NCBI RefSeq assembly: GCF_003573695.1
Contig: NW_020635485.1
Location: 1,141,374-1,205,373, forward strand
Direction: 5' to 3'
Length of the DNA: 64,000 bases
Source: Papaver somniferum
Taxonomy: Eukaryota; Streptophyta; Magnoliopsida; Ranunculales; Papaveraceae
Part shown: piece after piece, positions 1 through 11,365 of the stretch
How positions within the stretch are numbered: position 1 is the stretch's first letter
Layout of the letters: every line of letters begins with the position of its first letter
Translations under genes and position numbers: made by a program
Notes under the pieces: model-generated
Seen by the model: only the letters and a program-made list of their open reading frames with translations
Told to the model about the DNA's origin: nothing
Database searches by the model: none

Positions 1-149
1 GTGATAGTGACTAATACCAACTAAAATTTACCGATAATAAGAGATTACTCATCGCATAGAGTTGTATATTTTAAATATTATAATACTTTTTTACGAGATG
101 CTGGTGCCAACTAGAGCTGACATGTACAAATTGGCCACGTGCACAAGCA

Positions 150-860
150 TAGAGCTGCACAAAACCGACTCAACCCACCAATCCAATCCACACCCGCCTG
201 AAATTACCCGCATCCGATCCAATCCATTTAGGAGCGGGTCGATTATGGGTCACAACATCAAAACCCTTCGTATGGTGGGTCGACTATGGATGACAACTTC
301 CTTCACCCGACCCAACCCACCCATCCACCTAAATATTTCTAAATTAATGCTAACCTTAGATTACCTATCCTAGATGAACCACATCCATTAAAGTGATAAT
401 ATATAATGCCTAAACCTAATCATCGGTAGCTTCTCTTCACTGAAGAGTCTTCAATCAGTTCCCTTCAACGGCAGTCTCAGAGGCTCAGTTTATTTTTCAT
501 TTTCTCTTCGCTTTGTAAATCAAATCACAACATCACCAGCAGCAATCAATCAACATCGTCACCAGTAAACCAACAACCAAAGGTGAGACTAGGAATCATT
601 GTAATTTTTAAATACTAATTAGGGTTTTGTTTCCTAAGATTGATTTTGGATTGGCTTATTTCAATTGGGTTCTTAATGTAATGTTCATTGTATTTTATGG
701 TGGGTAATCCACCACCCACCCGATCCAACCCACCGTAATGTGGGTCTTGTGAAAATCGACCCATTGTAATGTTGGGTTGGTTGCGGGTGACAACTTCTAT
801 TACCTACCATCAGTGGGTTGGGTGACGGGTGAGGCCAAACCCGATCCATGTGCAGCCCTG
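150..860. mobile_element. Non-autonomous hAT-like DNA transposon
   Basis: The left end reads TAGAGCTGCAC and the right end GTGCAGCCCTG, which form a diverged terminal inverted repeat of the GGGCTGCAC type common in plant hAT elements. Both subterminal regions are dense in ACCCGACCC/GGGTCGGGT-like words in inverted orientation. The 8 bases on each side (CACAAGCA and AACAGGCA) match at 6 of 8 positions, consistent with an old hAT target duplication. The interior (about 420-640) looks like a 5' UTR and first-intron start, with no transposase frame, so it is probably a deletion derivative. Confidence 0.6.
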
Positions 861-1317
861 AACAGGCACATACTTGCCGATCCGAGTTATTATTGAAACT
901 TCGCGATTTGAAGGTTATAAAGAAAAAATGGTCTAAGCAGGCATATATTCGAAATATTAAATAAGAAAAAAAAAACAAAAAACGATATGACATAAAACTT
1001 TGAGCATACCTCAACGTTTATAAGTCATTATTATTCTCATTCATTAATATTGAATTCATCTGTATGTACCAAAAGACACGACGTGTCGGCACCACATAAA
1101 TACAGACTCTATCGACGGATATGTGTTGGGCATACGGGGATATAAATAAACTGAGAATCTTGAATTAGCACCAAAATATACATATGCGATATGGAAAATG
1201 CCGAACTGTATCGGCAGATAAGGCATGTCATGACTATAATGAAACCTCGTAACTTTATTTTTATTCTAGTGTTTTTAACGGGAATCCAAAGATACACAAC
1301 AAACAAAGATAAAATCA
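861..1317. other. No gene seen
   Basis: AT-rich sequence between the hAT-like element and the copia LTR. Open frames are short and unlike any family I know. It includes a small palindromic stretch near 1077-1090 (CACGACGTGTCG). Probably decayed repeat DNA. Confidence 0.4.
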
Positions 1318-1695
1318 TGTTAGAATTTTTTTTGTTGAAATGACGAGGGTTCCAAGTACACCACAATCTTTTCGTTATCAACCTTTATGATTGAAATATC
1401 ACAGGTTGTGCGTAGTTCAATCAGTTGAGAAATCCGACCTTGCTTGTTGGATAGAAATCGATTGACACTTGGATATTGGTATTTGATACCATCCAAGTTA
1501 TTTCTTATCAATCAGTTCACGGATTCCTATCCTGTTGATTTGCTGATTGATTTGAGGAAGATATATAACTCTTTGATAACTTTCCTAGATTGAGTATGAC
1601 TGTCTAGTTGATTCTCTTGGAATTATATTGGATTTAAGTCCATACATATTGTCGAACGAATTATTGGGTATGGTTGTTATACCCCCACTTTTTCA
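1318..1695 (+). repeat. Copia (SIRE-like) LTR, short or truncated
   Basis: The segment starts TGTTAGA and ends TTTTTCA, directly followed by a primer-binding site. Its 3' half is homologous, in reverse orientation, to the solo LTR at 45548-48306: both carry the ATATCACAGG...GTGCGTAGTTCAATCA stretch and an end of the CCCCC(A/G)CTTTTT type. The full LTR of that family is 2.76 kb, so this 378-bp copy is either an internal deletion or a truncated 5' LTR. Confidence 0.6.
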
Positions 1696-1697
1696 AT

Positions 1698-1709
1698 TGG
1701 TATCAGAGC
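1698..1709 (+). other. Primer-binding site for initiator Met tRNA
   Basis: TGGTATCAGAGC lies two bases after the LTR end. It is the standard plant copia primer site complementary to the 3' end of tRNA-iMet, and it fixes the element orientation as + strand. Confidence 0.8.
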
Positions 1710-1912
1710 AGGCAAACACGATAAACCTAACAAGTTTGTGTTTGTTTGATCCTAAAAGATTGTTCTAACGGGAAATCTTTTTGGAAAACTCGTTTCATCT
1801 GTTTCGACTGCACATCATAAATCCTTATGATTTGTTCAAAGTTTGATCTCGTTAAGACCTCTAGTCTCACAAGATAATTTTGAGTCATCTAAGAAGTTAA
1901 AAACCTTGGCTG

Positions 1913-2354
1913 ATGGAAAACAACCTAAACGAAAAAGTAAAGGCTCCTCTAAGAAAAGTTGAATCAGGAAACGTGTTGACAAAAGCACAATAGATTGGTT
2001 CTCAATCTGTTTGAGGAATACTATCGTGATGGATCAATTGAAAGAGATTTCTTTGCTGCTTTTAAGGATGTATTTAAATTCCTGAGACGACTTAATTCTA
2101 TTAAGGATAAGGTTAACTCCTATGTTGATTCTGGTTCTGCCAATTTATGTCCTCATGACTTACAAACTGGCTGTGTTAACAACTCATGTAAAAACAGTAA
2201 AATGTTTTCTGCTGAGTTTGCTATAAGTTCAAAGGATCAGAATTTTTCATTCCCCAATCACAAGAAGAATGAACCAAAGCGCAAAATAACCTTGGGTATC
2301 ATCATTACTATGATTATACTTCTAGTACAATTCATAAATATCGACCTGAGATAG
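1913..2354 (+). pseudogene. Copia gag-region remnant
   Basis: A first frame opens with ATG at 1913 but stops after 26 codons. A second open stretch of about 119 codons (1995-2354) follows with no ATG at its start, and encodes a Lys/Asn-rich peptide with a hydrophobic Ile-rich tail. The position just after the LTR and primer site is where gag should begin, but no zinc knuckle or capsid motif is visible. The assignment rests on position only. Downstream sequence to 2597 has no coding potential and is then cut by element A. Confidence 0.3.
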
Positions 2355-2597
2355 TCCGTGAGATACCTCCTGACTATCTAGCCGCTTATTAACAAGATTT
2401 GTCCTTTTCCCCATCTGTATATAACTTGTGATGGGGCGAGTAACAGGTTGATGTTCTTTGTGCCGTTGTATTTTTAAGGTTGTTTTTTAAAATAAAAATC
2501 TCAAAGTAAATCGTTTGCCATTTTTGATAAAAGCATCTTGCAAGGTGTTATGCTTTCCTGAGATTTAATAATTGTATGCAAAACTCTGGTTTTCTAC

Positions 2598-2602
2598 CTT
2601 AT
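2598..2602. repeat. Left target-site duplication of element A (CTTAT)
   Basis: CTTAT immediately precedes the LTR start TGTTGATGG and recurs exactly at 22453-22457, directly after the other end. Confidence 0.9.
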
Positions 2603-4701
2603 TGTTGATGGTGGATTTTAGTTCAGGGATAGAATTGTAAAACCAATTTTAATATACTGACATCCTGCAAAGAATAAAGTCATTTTATAAGCGATGAGCG
2701 CAGAAATCCTCTCGCTTTATTTATTTGAAGCAATTCGATAAATACACAAAATTCACCCAGAATGGTGCATGTAGCAACAATCCCAAATATTCTGTGAATT
2801 TTTAGCATTATTAATTAATGCATAATTTGCCTAGTATTTCCTATGTTGTTCCTCGCCGAACTCTCATTATTAGCATGACATGACGACTGAGTGTTCACTC
2901 TCAGCAGAGTAGCATGAATCTCCAAGTGTCAATTTTGAGACATGCATGAAATACCCGTAGAGGCTACACCGTTCTTTAACAAAGAGAATCTCGCATCGGC
3001 GTGCTTATATTAGCCCGATCAAGCATGTTCAATTCCCTTAAAGAAATATGGATTGTCCGTATCATTCTCAGAAACGATCACGGCCACGCAAGTTGACCAC
3101 ATGATTTAACCAGCCTAGACGAACCCTAGAAGGAGCAGGCGATCACCGTAATGACCACCAGCGGGCCCGTTTTTTCCCTGGCCGGTCGAACACATGTTGT
3201 ACTACCAAACACCCATCGAACGACAGTCAAGAACTAGGGTGGTTGAGCTGGTTCGTTTTTCCTTGGAGTGGCTCGCATGAGCAAAGACTGCCAAAGACAA
3301 TCTCAAAAAACATCGAGACCGTCCAACTTCGCCATCCTAGTTTCGCGGCTTGGATCGTTCCGCAATTGATCGGTGAAGTGCTAATATGCAAATTGGCGGG
3401 CCCACTCCTCACCTACCCGATCGACTCTCTCACGGCCTAGCCATAGAGAAGAAAACGCTTGCTCGAAGTGAGGCTAGCGTGATGCTTAAAGGGTCATGGA
3501 TCGATCACAACCATCCAACTTCGCCGGCATATTTGGATGGCTTAGATCGCACCTAGGACCATCAGGGAGGTGCACATATGTTCACAGTCATCCCAACGTG
3601 GGCCCCACACGATCGACCTCTCCAAAAGAGGAGCATAGCCTGCCAAACCGTTTGGCCAAAGTCATGCGTGCGTGACAATTAAAAACCCTAATTAGGGTTT
3701 GCGGCAATACATATATGTCGTAGTTCGATCTCGTCCATCCATCTTCGCCTGCCTAAACGGAGGGTGTAGATATAGACTCAAGAGATCCCAAGGATGTAGA
3801 CTTGATCACCATGGGCCCACCTATGCTTGTGACCGACTGGTCTGGGCCAACTATGGCTGAGCGCCTCGAAACGCGCGCCCAAAGGTGGCATGTCAAGCTT
3901 CTTCCAAATTCTTTACGTCAATGGATTTCTATCGCAAACCGATCACGACCACTCATCTTTGCCGGTAAAATTTAGTGGCCTATATCGCATCTTCATGAGA
4001 CAAAGTGGTACGGACATGCACAGGTCGTCTATACGCATGCCCGGTCGGTCCCACCAAAAACGTTGTCCATGCTTGATTTCGGTCAAGCTAAAAAGTGATG
4101 TTTGCGAAACTCTTTAAAACCCTAAAAATACATCAACGGTCGCAAATATGTGCCGTAGATCATCTCGTCCATCCAACTTTGCCAGCTTGGTCAGACAGCC
4201 TATGCTAAGAGTTAAACAGCCAATGAGGCACCTTGGTGATCACCGTCCGTCACTCTACCACAGGGAGTGATCGGCCAAGGGATGGCCTCCCATGCAGCCT
4301 TCGAACGATCCCTTGAAGATGTTTGAACATGATGCTATTTTAAGACGCTTAGTCCGCGACTTACTTCATTAAGCTTTAAAACAGCGATGCTTCATACACA
4401 TTGATTGTTTTCAATACATTACATGCATCGTGTTATTTCCTGCGGCGGTTCCTACGACTCGACCCACTCACTCGAGACATCAAACATGTCACAAACTAGG
4501 GGATACTTACTGGGTATTGGTCTGGCGGTTTACAGCGTGCGGCGTGCAATGCTCCCATTTACAAGGCATGGACGGTTAAAATGATGAGGGAAGTGGGCAA
4601 AGATGTGATCGTGTGACAATCACCACTCATACACGACCCCACTACTCCATCACTTCACCTCCTTCACTTCCTATAAGACGAGGGTTGCGCTCAATGACTT
4701 G

Positions 4702-4709
4702 TATAAATA
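4702..4709 (+). promoter_or_regulatory. Putative LTR TATA box (element A 5' LTR)
   Basis: TATAAATA in a GC-richer context, conserved at 22076-22083 in the 3' LTR and, in reverse, at 5142-5149 and 12444-12451 in element B. Conservation across both families suggests this is the element's core promoter. Confidence 0.5.
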
Positions 4710-4770
4710 GGTCCCTCACCTATTTCCAAACAACACAGAAAACTAAGTGTTGTCATCAGTATCCAGAAAA

Positions 4771-4775
4771 CACCA
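4771..4775. repeat. Left target-site duplication of element B (CACCA)
   Basis: CACCA before the LTR start; CACCC at 15290-15294 after the other end. One mismatch. The flanks join to reconstitute the LTR sequence seen uninterrupted at 22120-22160. Confidence 0.8.
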
Positions 4776-5141
4776 TGTTTGTGGGTGAATACCGTTTCTG
4801 CTGATTTTGGTAATTTTGTGTGGGTGTGGGTGAGAAACGAATCTAAACCCAAAATAATGTACTGCAAGGGAGTACTTTAGATTCGAGGGATCAATCTGTA
4901 CAAATCCGGCCTAAACCAAGAAATGGTCGTTCCAGACTTGCTTCAGTCACAAAATGAAGGAGAAGGGTTGGTTTTGGGGAGGGAAGCGAAGAGAGTATTG
5001 AGACCAGAATGGTTCTGGAAGAGTAGTTATTCGACTTGTATTAGAAAGTGAAAGCTAACAGATGGGAAAGCTAACAAATGTTTTCTGAGTGTTGTATGCT
5101 CTTGACCAGAACTTGTTGTCCGGTGGAAAATAGGTAATGCC

Positions 5142-5149
5142 TATTTATA
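5142..5149 (-). promoter_or_regulatory. Putative LTR TATA box (element B 3' LTR)
   Basis: TATTTATA on the + strand is TATAAATA on the element strand. Same sequence and context as in element A. Confidence 0.5.
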
Positions 5150-5689
5150 CAAGTCGAAGTGAAACGTACTCTGGTCTCATTAAGAAATGGAAAATTGGTG
5201 AGTAAATGGAAGGAGGTGGTAAATGGTAACGCATGGAATTGATGTTCCATAAAAGAAAGCGTTTCACCATTACTCCCGTATTTACTAACCGCCTCATCCT
5301 TATGACACTCTCTTATAACGTGCGTAGTGTATGTCGCACGCTGTAAACCGCCAAACCAATACCCAAAGAGCATCCCCCAGTTTGTGACATGCGTTGATGT
5401 CTCGAGTGTTTTCGTGGAAAACATGTAGCATATTGTTGTCGTCTAGCAAGTCGAGCTTGGGAGACTTTCCGGCTCGGTGACCTTCGATGGTTGAGATTTT
5501 GCATCTTAAGAGGAAAGGTAGCCGTTGATTATTGCAACCTTTCGTCTGGTAGCCAGTGGCATGAAAGCATGCTCGGTATGACTTTAATATGGCTTAATTA
5601 GGCGCGGCCAAACGAGGGACAAAAGTTAGTTGGTAACCTAGGACGGCTAAGATCTGCATCTTAGATGAAAAGGTGGTCGTTGATCGTCG

Positions 5690-6370
5690 CACGCCTTCGT
5701 TTTGGTAGCCGCATATGGAAGGCCGGTCATGGAATAGCGCAGCAAGGTGGTTGTCATGCCATTGGCACAGGTGGCATGGCATGCCTTGGCACGGTTTGGC
5801 GTGGCCAAAACTAGGGTTTTGGACCAAAGGTTACCATGCGTTTTCTGGTGAACTTGGACGGCTAGGATTTGCTCCTGGGATTGAAGGGTCGCCGTTGATC
5901 ATCGCACGCCTTCGTTTTGGTAGCCGCATAGGGAAGGCCGGTCATGGAATGGCGCGGCAAGGTTGTTGGCATCCCATTGGCACAGATGGCATGGCATGCA
6001 CGGTTTTGCATGGCCAAAACTAGGGTTTGGCCCACATGTTACCATACGTTGTCTGGCGAACTTGGACGGCTAGGATTGGCTCCTGGGATTGAAGGGTGGC
6101 CATTGATCATCGCACGCCTTCGTTTTGGTAGCCGCACAGGGAAGGTCGGTCATGGAATGGCACGGAAAGATGGTTGGCATGCCATTGGCACATGTGGCAT
6201 GGCATGCCTTGGGGCGGTTTGGCGTGGCCAAAACTAGGGTTTTGGGCCAGAGGTTACCATGCGTTGTCTGACGACCTTGGACGGCTAGGATTTTCTCCTG
6301 GGATTGAAGGGTGGTCGTTGATCATCGCACGCCTTCTTTTTGGTAGCCGCATAAGGAAGGCCGGCATGGT
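5690..6370. repeat. Tandem array, unit about 212 bp, about 3 copies
   Basis: The words TTTGGTAGCCGCA, GGAAGGCCGGTCATGGAATGG, CCAAAACTAGGGTTT and CTCCTGGGATTGAAGGGT recur in this order, with TTTGGTAGC near 5701, 5916, 6124 and 6340. The array lies inside the element B LTR. The other LTR has about two more units. Confidence 0.85.
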
Positions 6371-6889
6371 ATGGCCAAGGCTGAATGGTACGAACGTCTT
6401 GGCATAGCGGGGCCAAGGATGAATGGTGCGGACGGCTTGGCATGGCGGGGCCAAGGGTTTGGCATGCCGTTGGCGCATGGTGCGGCTAGCATGGATAGGG
6501 CCAAGGCAAGGTGCGGTTGGCTTGGCATGGTGGGGCCAAGGGTTTGGTATGCCATTGGCGTATGGTGCGGCTAGCATGGTTGGGGCCAAGGCAAGGTGTG
6601 TTGGTTGGCGACCTTGGACGGCTAAGATTTTCATCTAAAGTGGAAGGGTGGCCGTTGATCGTCGCACGCCTTCGTTTTGGTGTGGTCATACCGAAACCAT
6701 AATTAGCGCCCTTTACTAGAATTGTCGTAGAATTCGCGTACGAAATCGGATTTTGACGGTCCGCCCCTCCATCTGGTCGGAAAAGAATTATATATCTCCC
6801 TACGCATAAATATTTAGGTTTTGAGCTCGTTTGAATGGTGAAAACAACCCGACAGTAAAAACCAGGAAGAATTCAGGAGGGACGGCGAC

Positions 6890-7430
6890 ATGGTCGGCAT
6901 GCCTCGGCGTGGAGATGCGGTTGGCACGGCATGCCATTGACACATGTAGTGCGGCTGGCATGGTTGGCATGCCTTGGCGCGGAGACGTGGATGGCATGGT
7001 TTGCCATTGGCACGGTGGTGCGGCTGGCATGGTTGGCATGTTTTGGGCGGAGATGTGGCTGGCATGGTTTGCCATTGGCACAGTGGTGCGGCTGGCATGG
7101 TTGGCATGCTTTGGCACGGAGATATGGCTGGCATGGTTTGCCATTGGCACGGTGGTGGGGCTGGCATGGTTGGCATGCTTTGGCGTGGAGATGTGGATGG
7201 CATGGTTTGCCATTGGCACGGTGGTGCGGCTGGCATGGTCGGCATGCTTTGGCGCGGAGTTGTGGCTGGCATGGTTTGGCATTGGCACGGTGGTGCGGCT
7301 GGCATGGTTGGCATGCTTTGGTGCAGAGATATGGCTGGCATGGTTTGCCATTGGCACAGTGGTGCGGCTGGCATGGTTTGCCATTGGCACAGTGGTGCGG
7401 CTGGCATGGTTGGCATGCCTTGGCGCGGTA
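6890..7430. repeat. Tandem array, unit about 67 bp
   Basis: About eight imperfect copies of a unit with GGCTGGCATGGTTGGCATG, then TTTGGCGCGGAGATGTGG, then TGCCATTGGCACGGTGGTG. Each unit is rich in self-complementary GGCATGCC/TTGCCATTGGCA words. The matching array in the other LTR is at 14650-15090. Confidence 0.85.
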
Positions 7431-7635
7431 GCATGAGAATTAGGGTTTGCCATAGATGATGTCAGTCAATGTTAAGGGTTCTGCCGTGGAACATGACCCA
7501 TGTAAAAAAAGGTACCCCGGTAATTCTTACCTAGGCATGCTAATTGATTCAATAAATGTGCTAATGGTCATAGTGACGTCATGTCAGTTGTACAATTTTA
7601 CGATTTTAACCCTAAGCTAAAAACCACCATCAACA

Positions 7636-7652
7636 TTAAGTCTCCTGCTTAG
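7636..7652 (-). other. Element B polypurine tract
   Basis: On the - strand the sequence just before the LTR reads AGCAGGAGACTTAA. Element A has AGGCAGGGGACTTAA at the same place, supporting common reverse-transcription signals. Confidence 0.6.
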
Positions 7653-8039
7653 CTCGGAACAAGAGCATTGTTGCGAGGTAAGCATAAGATGGTGACGGAA
7701 AAGGACGAAAATAGAAACGACAAGTCGTGGAAAGATGGTCAGGAAGGTCCGATTAACCTTTTTCGAGAGGTAAGGAGAGTCCATGATCCTCGTGTTTAGT
7801 GGCCTTGTGTAGATTCTATTCGTGGTGTAGACCGTGAAGTGGTGATATGAAGATCGTCGGCTTAATCTGGTTATGCATCACCTTGGATGGGTTAGGGAAC
7901 ATCATGACGCTAGATTGGCGAGTTGTTGGTGTTGGCGCGGAAAGTCATGGCGCGACACGATGGTGCAAGTCATGACGCGGTTTGGCGAGGCAAGCATGCA
8001 CGGACGGTGATGCAAGGCATGACACGGTTTGGTGAGGCA

Positions 8040-8270
8040 AAGCATGCGTTGTATTGGCTTGGAATGGAGTCGTCAGCGTTGTTCGGCTTGGAATGGAGCC
8101 GTCAGCATCGTTCGGCTTGGAATAGAGCCATCAACATCGTTTGGATTGAAAAGGAGCCGTCAGCATCGTTCGGCTTGGAATGGAGCTGTCAGCATCGTTC
8201 GGCTTGGAATGGAGCCGTCAGCATCGTTCGGCTTGGAAAGGAGTCGTTAGCATCGGTCGACTTGGAATAG
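8040..8270. repeat. 30-bp tandem array in element B interior
   Basis: About seven copies of a 30-bp unit containing GGCTTGGAATGGAGC and GTCAGCATCGTTC. The unit length is a multiple of 3, so frames stay open across it, but no start context or known domain supports a protein. Confidence 0.8.
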
Positions 8271-8339
8271 AGGAAATGGTGATGACGCTGGAACTTCGCT
8301 ATCAAATGGTGGTGATGGCGCCTGCTAACTTTGTCTAAA

Positions 8340-8560
8340 TTAGGGTTTGGCATGTCGAAACCCTAATTAGCGCTCCTTAGTATAATCGTTGTAAAATTCT
8401 CGTACGAACTCGGATTTCGACGGTCCGCCCCTCCATCTGACCAGAAAAGAATTTCATATCTCCTTTCGGGGGAATATTTAGGTATTAAGCTCGTTAGGTA
8501 TGTGTAAACATCCCGACAGTAAAATTCAGGATGAATTCAGGAGGGATTTTGCGGGTCCGA
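8340..8560. repeat. LTR-like segment inside element B interior
   Basis: This stretch matches the LTR sequence at 6680-6880 and 14450-14650: AACCC/ATAATTAGCGC, ACGGTCCGCCCCTCCATCTG, AGAAAAGAATT, AATATTTAGGT, GAGCTCGTT and CCCGACAGTAAAA occur in the same order. It is a third, diverged copy of an LTR internal module, placed outside the LTR. Confidence 0.8.
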
Positions 8561-10600
8561 GGTGACATAGTTGCGCCAGTCATCTATTCCCGTTCATGGA
8601 GCAAGAAGGAATCTTCATTCTGTTCAAGCTCTAAAAAATCCGTCCGCATGAAAAGAGGCATCGACCTTCTTCTGTTTTTTTTTTCTGTTGCTCGTCCGGA
8701 TCCGTGCTTTCGTCTGCAGTGTCTCTCCAGTGGATTCCAAAATTTACCAAACTCCGCTGCATTCTTGGGACGGATGGATGAAATATATGTTCGAAAACGA
8801 TCATATCAAGGCTAATCTTGGAGATTGTTGTCGTGTTATCGGTCTACTCTTGACTTTAGGTTGTTCAGCGTCTAGACCTTCTGATTACGATGATGATATG
8901 TCGTGGATAATTGTATGGTAGAAATCTTTTGAAGTCACAAGGTGAAATAGATGAGTTGGGAGACATTCTGTTTCCGATGTGCTGCTATCAAGTCTTCAAG
9001 GATTTTATTTCAAGAGACATCCTTTGAACCAGCTTCTGAATCTTGGACTATCGTATGTAATGTGATGCAGTAGGAAATCCTCAGTTATATTTATGGAATG
9101 GCTGAATATGTGAATGTATCTTTGTGGCGTGCTTTTGGAGTATTCGATGCATATGTATGGCTTCACGTTGAGAAATTCCTGCGGCTCGTAAAACTTCGGC
9201 AGTGACGATGTTGAAATAAGAAATAACCAAGTTGAGGGGAGTGAAACCGTCCCATGATGGTAGTCCCCATGTGTATCCTACTTTCATTGCATCGCCTTGA
9301 ATCCATGTCCACGGGATTTGATATAAGATTATCGTACTCTTCTAGATGTTGATATAAGAAATTACATGATGAAATATTCTGGATAGTGAAGTGGTAGGTC
9401 TGAGAGAGTTATGTTGTTTATCATGGCTCCCTCTGTTTTTTCAAGAAAATGTTTCAGCTGAGTCTCTGGAGTTATCTCATGAGTCTTTGATGGTCGTCGG
9501 GATGGATTGCGATGAGAAGTCCCCAGTTGTATTTTTCTTCAGTTTCTGAAGTTGTTTTTCTCTAATCAGGCTTGGGATCCTCCACGGCCTCGTAAAGTGT
9601 TGAACGCGTCTTCTAGACAGAGATGTGATGATATTCTTGCGCTATATCCTTGAAGAGTAGGTGACCTTGTTGTGGCTATGGATTTTTGGTTGACTGTGTC
9701 TTCTGAGCTTTGACAGTGAAGGGATTCTGTGTATATCCTCAGACCTCAAGTATGGTTTACATGTTTCCATATTTGTAGTGATTGCTGCTGTGGTGAAGCT
9801 CTGGCTGGTATCAACAAATGAGCGAGAACAGTTCTTGGTAGCAAATGTAATCAGAATAGACTACATTGTCGTGGTAACAAAGTAGGTTGTCTGGAATTGT
9901 ATGGCTTCCATGGAAGTAAAAGGATTGGTTGGATGCGTAAGCGAGCAAACTGTCCATGATCACGAGTTTTGGCGAGATGGATCAAAAGATGGCCATGACT
10001 ACGAAGATTGGATGGCTGTGATCATGATCCTTGACATGGGGAGCGTGGTGGTACGAATCTTTGCAGGAAGAAGCGGCGTTGAAGCAGCTTCGGCTCTTGG
10101 AGAGGATGTTGAAACTTAATAATCCAAACTCTAAAGCTTCGGCTTCGGATACCGAAGCAGCTCATGAAGAGAGCGTTGAAACGAAAGCGGCTGTCGGGAT
10201 GAACGTTGAAGCGGCGCGGCTGCGTTAATCAGTGGGATGTCAAACTGGATAATCTTCAGGCAAACAACGATTAGGAGTCCCCAGTTCCATCTATCAGTCG
10301 TGCTTTCCAGGAGAGGTTGGGGTTTGGGAACGACTTCTCTGGTTGGAAACGGATGCTTCCCTGATACAGTGCGGTTGAGGGATGCAAATATGCCTTGATG
10401 CTGCGCCTACAGAATCTCACACAAGTTTTTCATCATAGACTGCATGATTTTGTGAGCGAAGTCCCCGGAAATCATGCAGCTCCTGACAGGAAGAGAGTCT
10501 TTGTGAACTCGGGGGGTTTACTGATTTTCTTTGCCTCGATTTTGGAGAAGTCATTCCTGATCTTTACGTGTTATGAAATTGGATTGCTAATTCCCTTCCA
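8561..10600. other. Element B interior, no recognised gene
   Basis: About 2 kb without pol motifs on either strand. It contains recurring AGTCCCCAGT words (9518-9527, 10276-10285) and GTTGAAGC/AGCTTCGGCTT words near 10075-10220. The latter are the reverse complement of the CGCTTCAACGCT repeats of element A (19585-19790), so the interiors of A and B are homologous. Frames of 60-77 codons here look incidental. Confidence 0.5.
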
Positions 10601-10614
10601 CTGGGTGTTCAGAA

Positions 10615-10880
10615 GCAACGCTGGAAGGATGCAAGTTGCTGGTGCTGGGAAGATGCAAGTTGTTAGCGCTGGAAGGATGCAAGCTGCTGTAAAGATGCAA
10701 GTTGTTAGCGCTGGAAAGATGCAAGATGTTGGCGCTGTAAAGACGCAAGTTGTTGGTGCTGGACCGGCTTGGAATGGCGCTGGCTTGGCACATGCGCTGG
10801 CTTGGAAAGACATTAGCTTGGCGTGGTGCGGACTGTTGGCTTGGCACGGCGCTGGCTTGGCGTGGCGCGGTAGCAATAAA
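10615..10880. repeat. Short tandem repeats (GCTGGAAGGATGCAAGTTGTT type)
   Basis: Six to seven imperfect units of about 24-27 bp built on GATGCAAGTTGTTGGCGCTG, followed at 10765-10870 by GGCTTGGCGTGGCGC repeats like those in the LTR arrays. No supported coding function. Confidence 0.7.
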
Positions 10881-11152
10881 GTGGGAAAGCATATTTCAGG
10901 TCTGTACTCCAGCGTTTCTCTTCCATTTTGTTTTCTTGTGTTGGTGAAAACCCTAGCCATAGGTATGCCTTCCATAAATTTGTAGAAATATTGTTCTTCC
11001 GAACTGGTGTAAACCCTAGTCGTAGGTATGCCATTCATGAACTTGTAGAACTACTGTTCTTCTCTTCGAATATCACCATAGTAGCGTCGGCTACCTCATG
11101 AATAGTGATTGGTAATTGTTATTATGAAAAGTAGGTACGTATGGATAGGTGA

Positions 11153-11365
11153 CTGATTCCACGAAGAACTTGGCGTTATGGTTTCTCTGAGATCCAAAAG
11201 TTGCAGGCCAAGGTGATCGAAGGTCTTTCTGTGGACGTGGTCAAACAACAACAAGCGGAGGTCGAAAGGCTGTCCAAAGAGTTGGAGATGAAACAGGAGG
11301 TCCTCCAAATGACGAATGACGCCTTCTTCGAGAAGAGCAAAACATCGCTGAATGGCTTCCTTTGA
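11153..11365 (+). pseudogene. Coiled-coil coding fragment, antisense to element B
   Basis: A 70-codon open stretch on the + strand ends at TGA 11363-11365. From about residue 11 it reads as a highly charged heptad-like helix, including EIQKLQAKVIEGLS, then VVKQQQAEVERLSKELEMKQ. There is no ATG at a convincing start, and the element runs on the opposite strand. It resembles the C-terminal exon of a plant coiled-coil or FRIGIDA/transposase-associated protein, but I cannot name the family. It could be a captured host exon or an antisense frame used by the element. Confidence 0.35.

Larger units (their letters stand above)
2603..4775 (+). repeat. Element A 5' LTR, left part
   Basis: Collinear with the 3' LTR at 20043-22150. 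The main difference is an extra stretch here around 3893-3980 that is missing from the 3' LTR (the bases around ACCGAACTTCATGAGAC). The LTR is interrupted at 4775 by element B and resumes at 15295, for a total of about 2476 bp. Confidence 0.85.
4776..7635 (-). repeat. Element B 3' LTR (left copy, 2860 bp)
   Basis: Direct repeat of 12078-15289 with fewer tandem units. It contains a reversed TATA box at 5142-5149, the roughly 212-bp array, a second GGCTTGGCATGG-rich patch at 6360-6600 and the roughly 67-bp array at 6890-7430. Long frames crossing the arrays are Trp/His/Met-rich because the unit is made of GGCATG and TTGGC words; I do not regard them as genes. Confidence 0.85.

Noticed and set aside
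6890..7430. CRISPR-like array
   Set aside because: The unit is contiguous, with no unique spacers between repeats, and this is a plant LTR.
5715..7459. Many overlapping 60-217-codon frames on both strands rich in Trp, His, Met and Ala
   Set aside because: They are produced by tandem GGCATG/TTGGC repeats, are open in several frames at once and are duplicated in the other LTR. No start context or domain.
10395..11038. Long frames on both strands around GATGCAAGTTGTT repeats
   Set aside because: Repeat-driven and antisense to each other; no recognisable protein.
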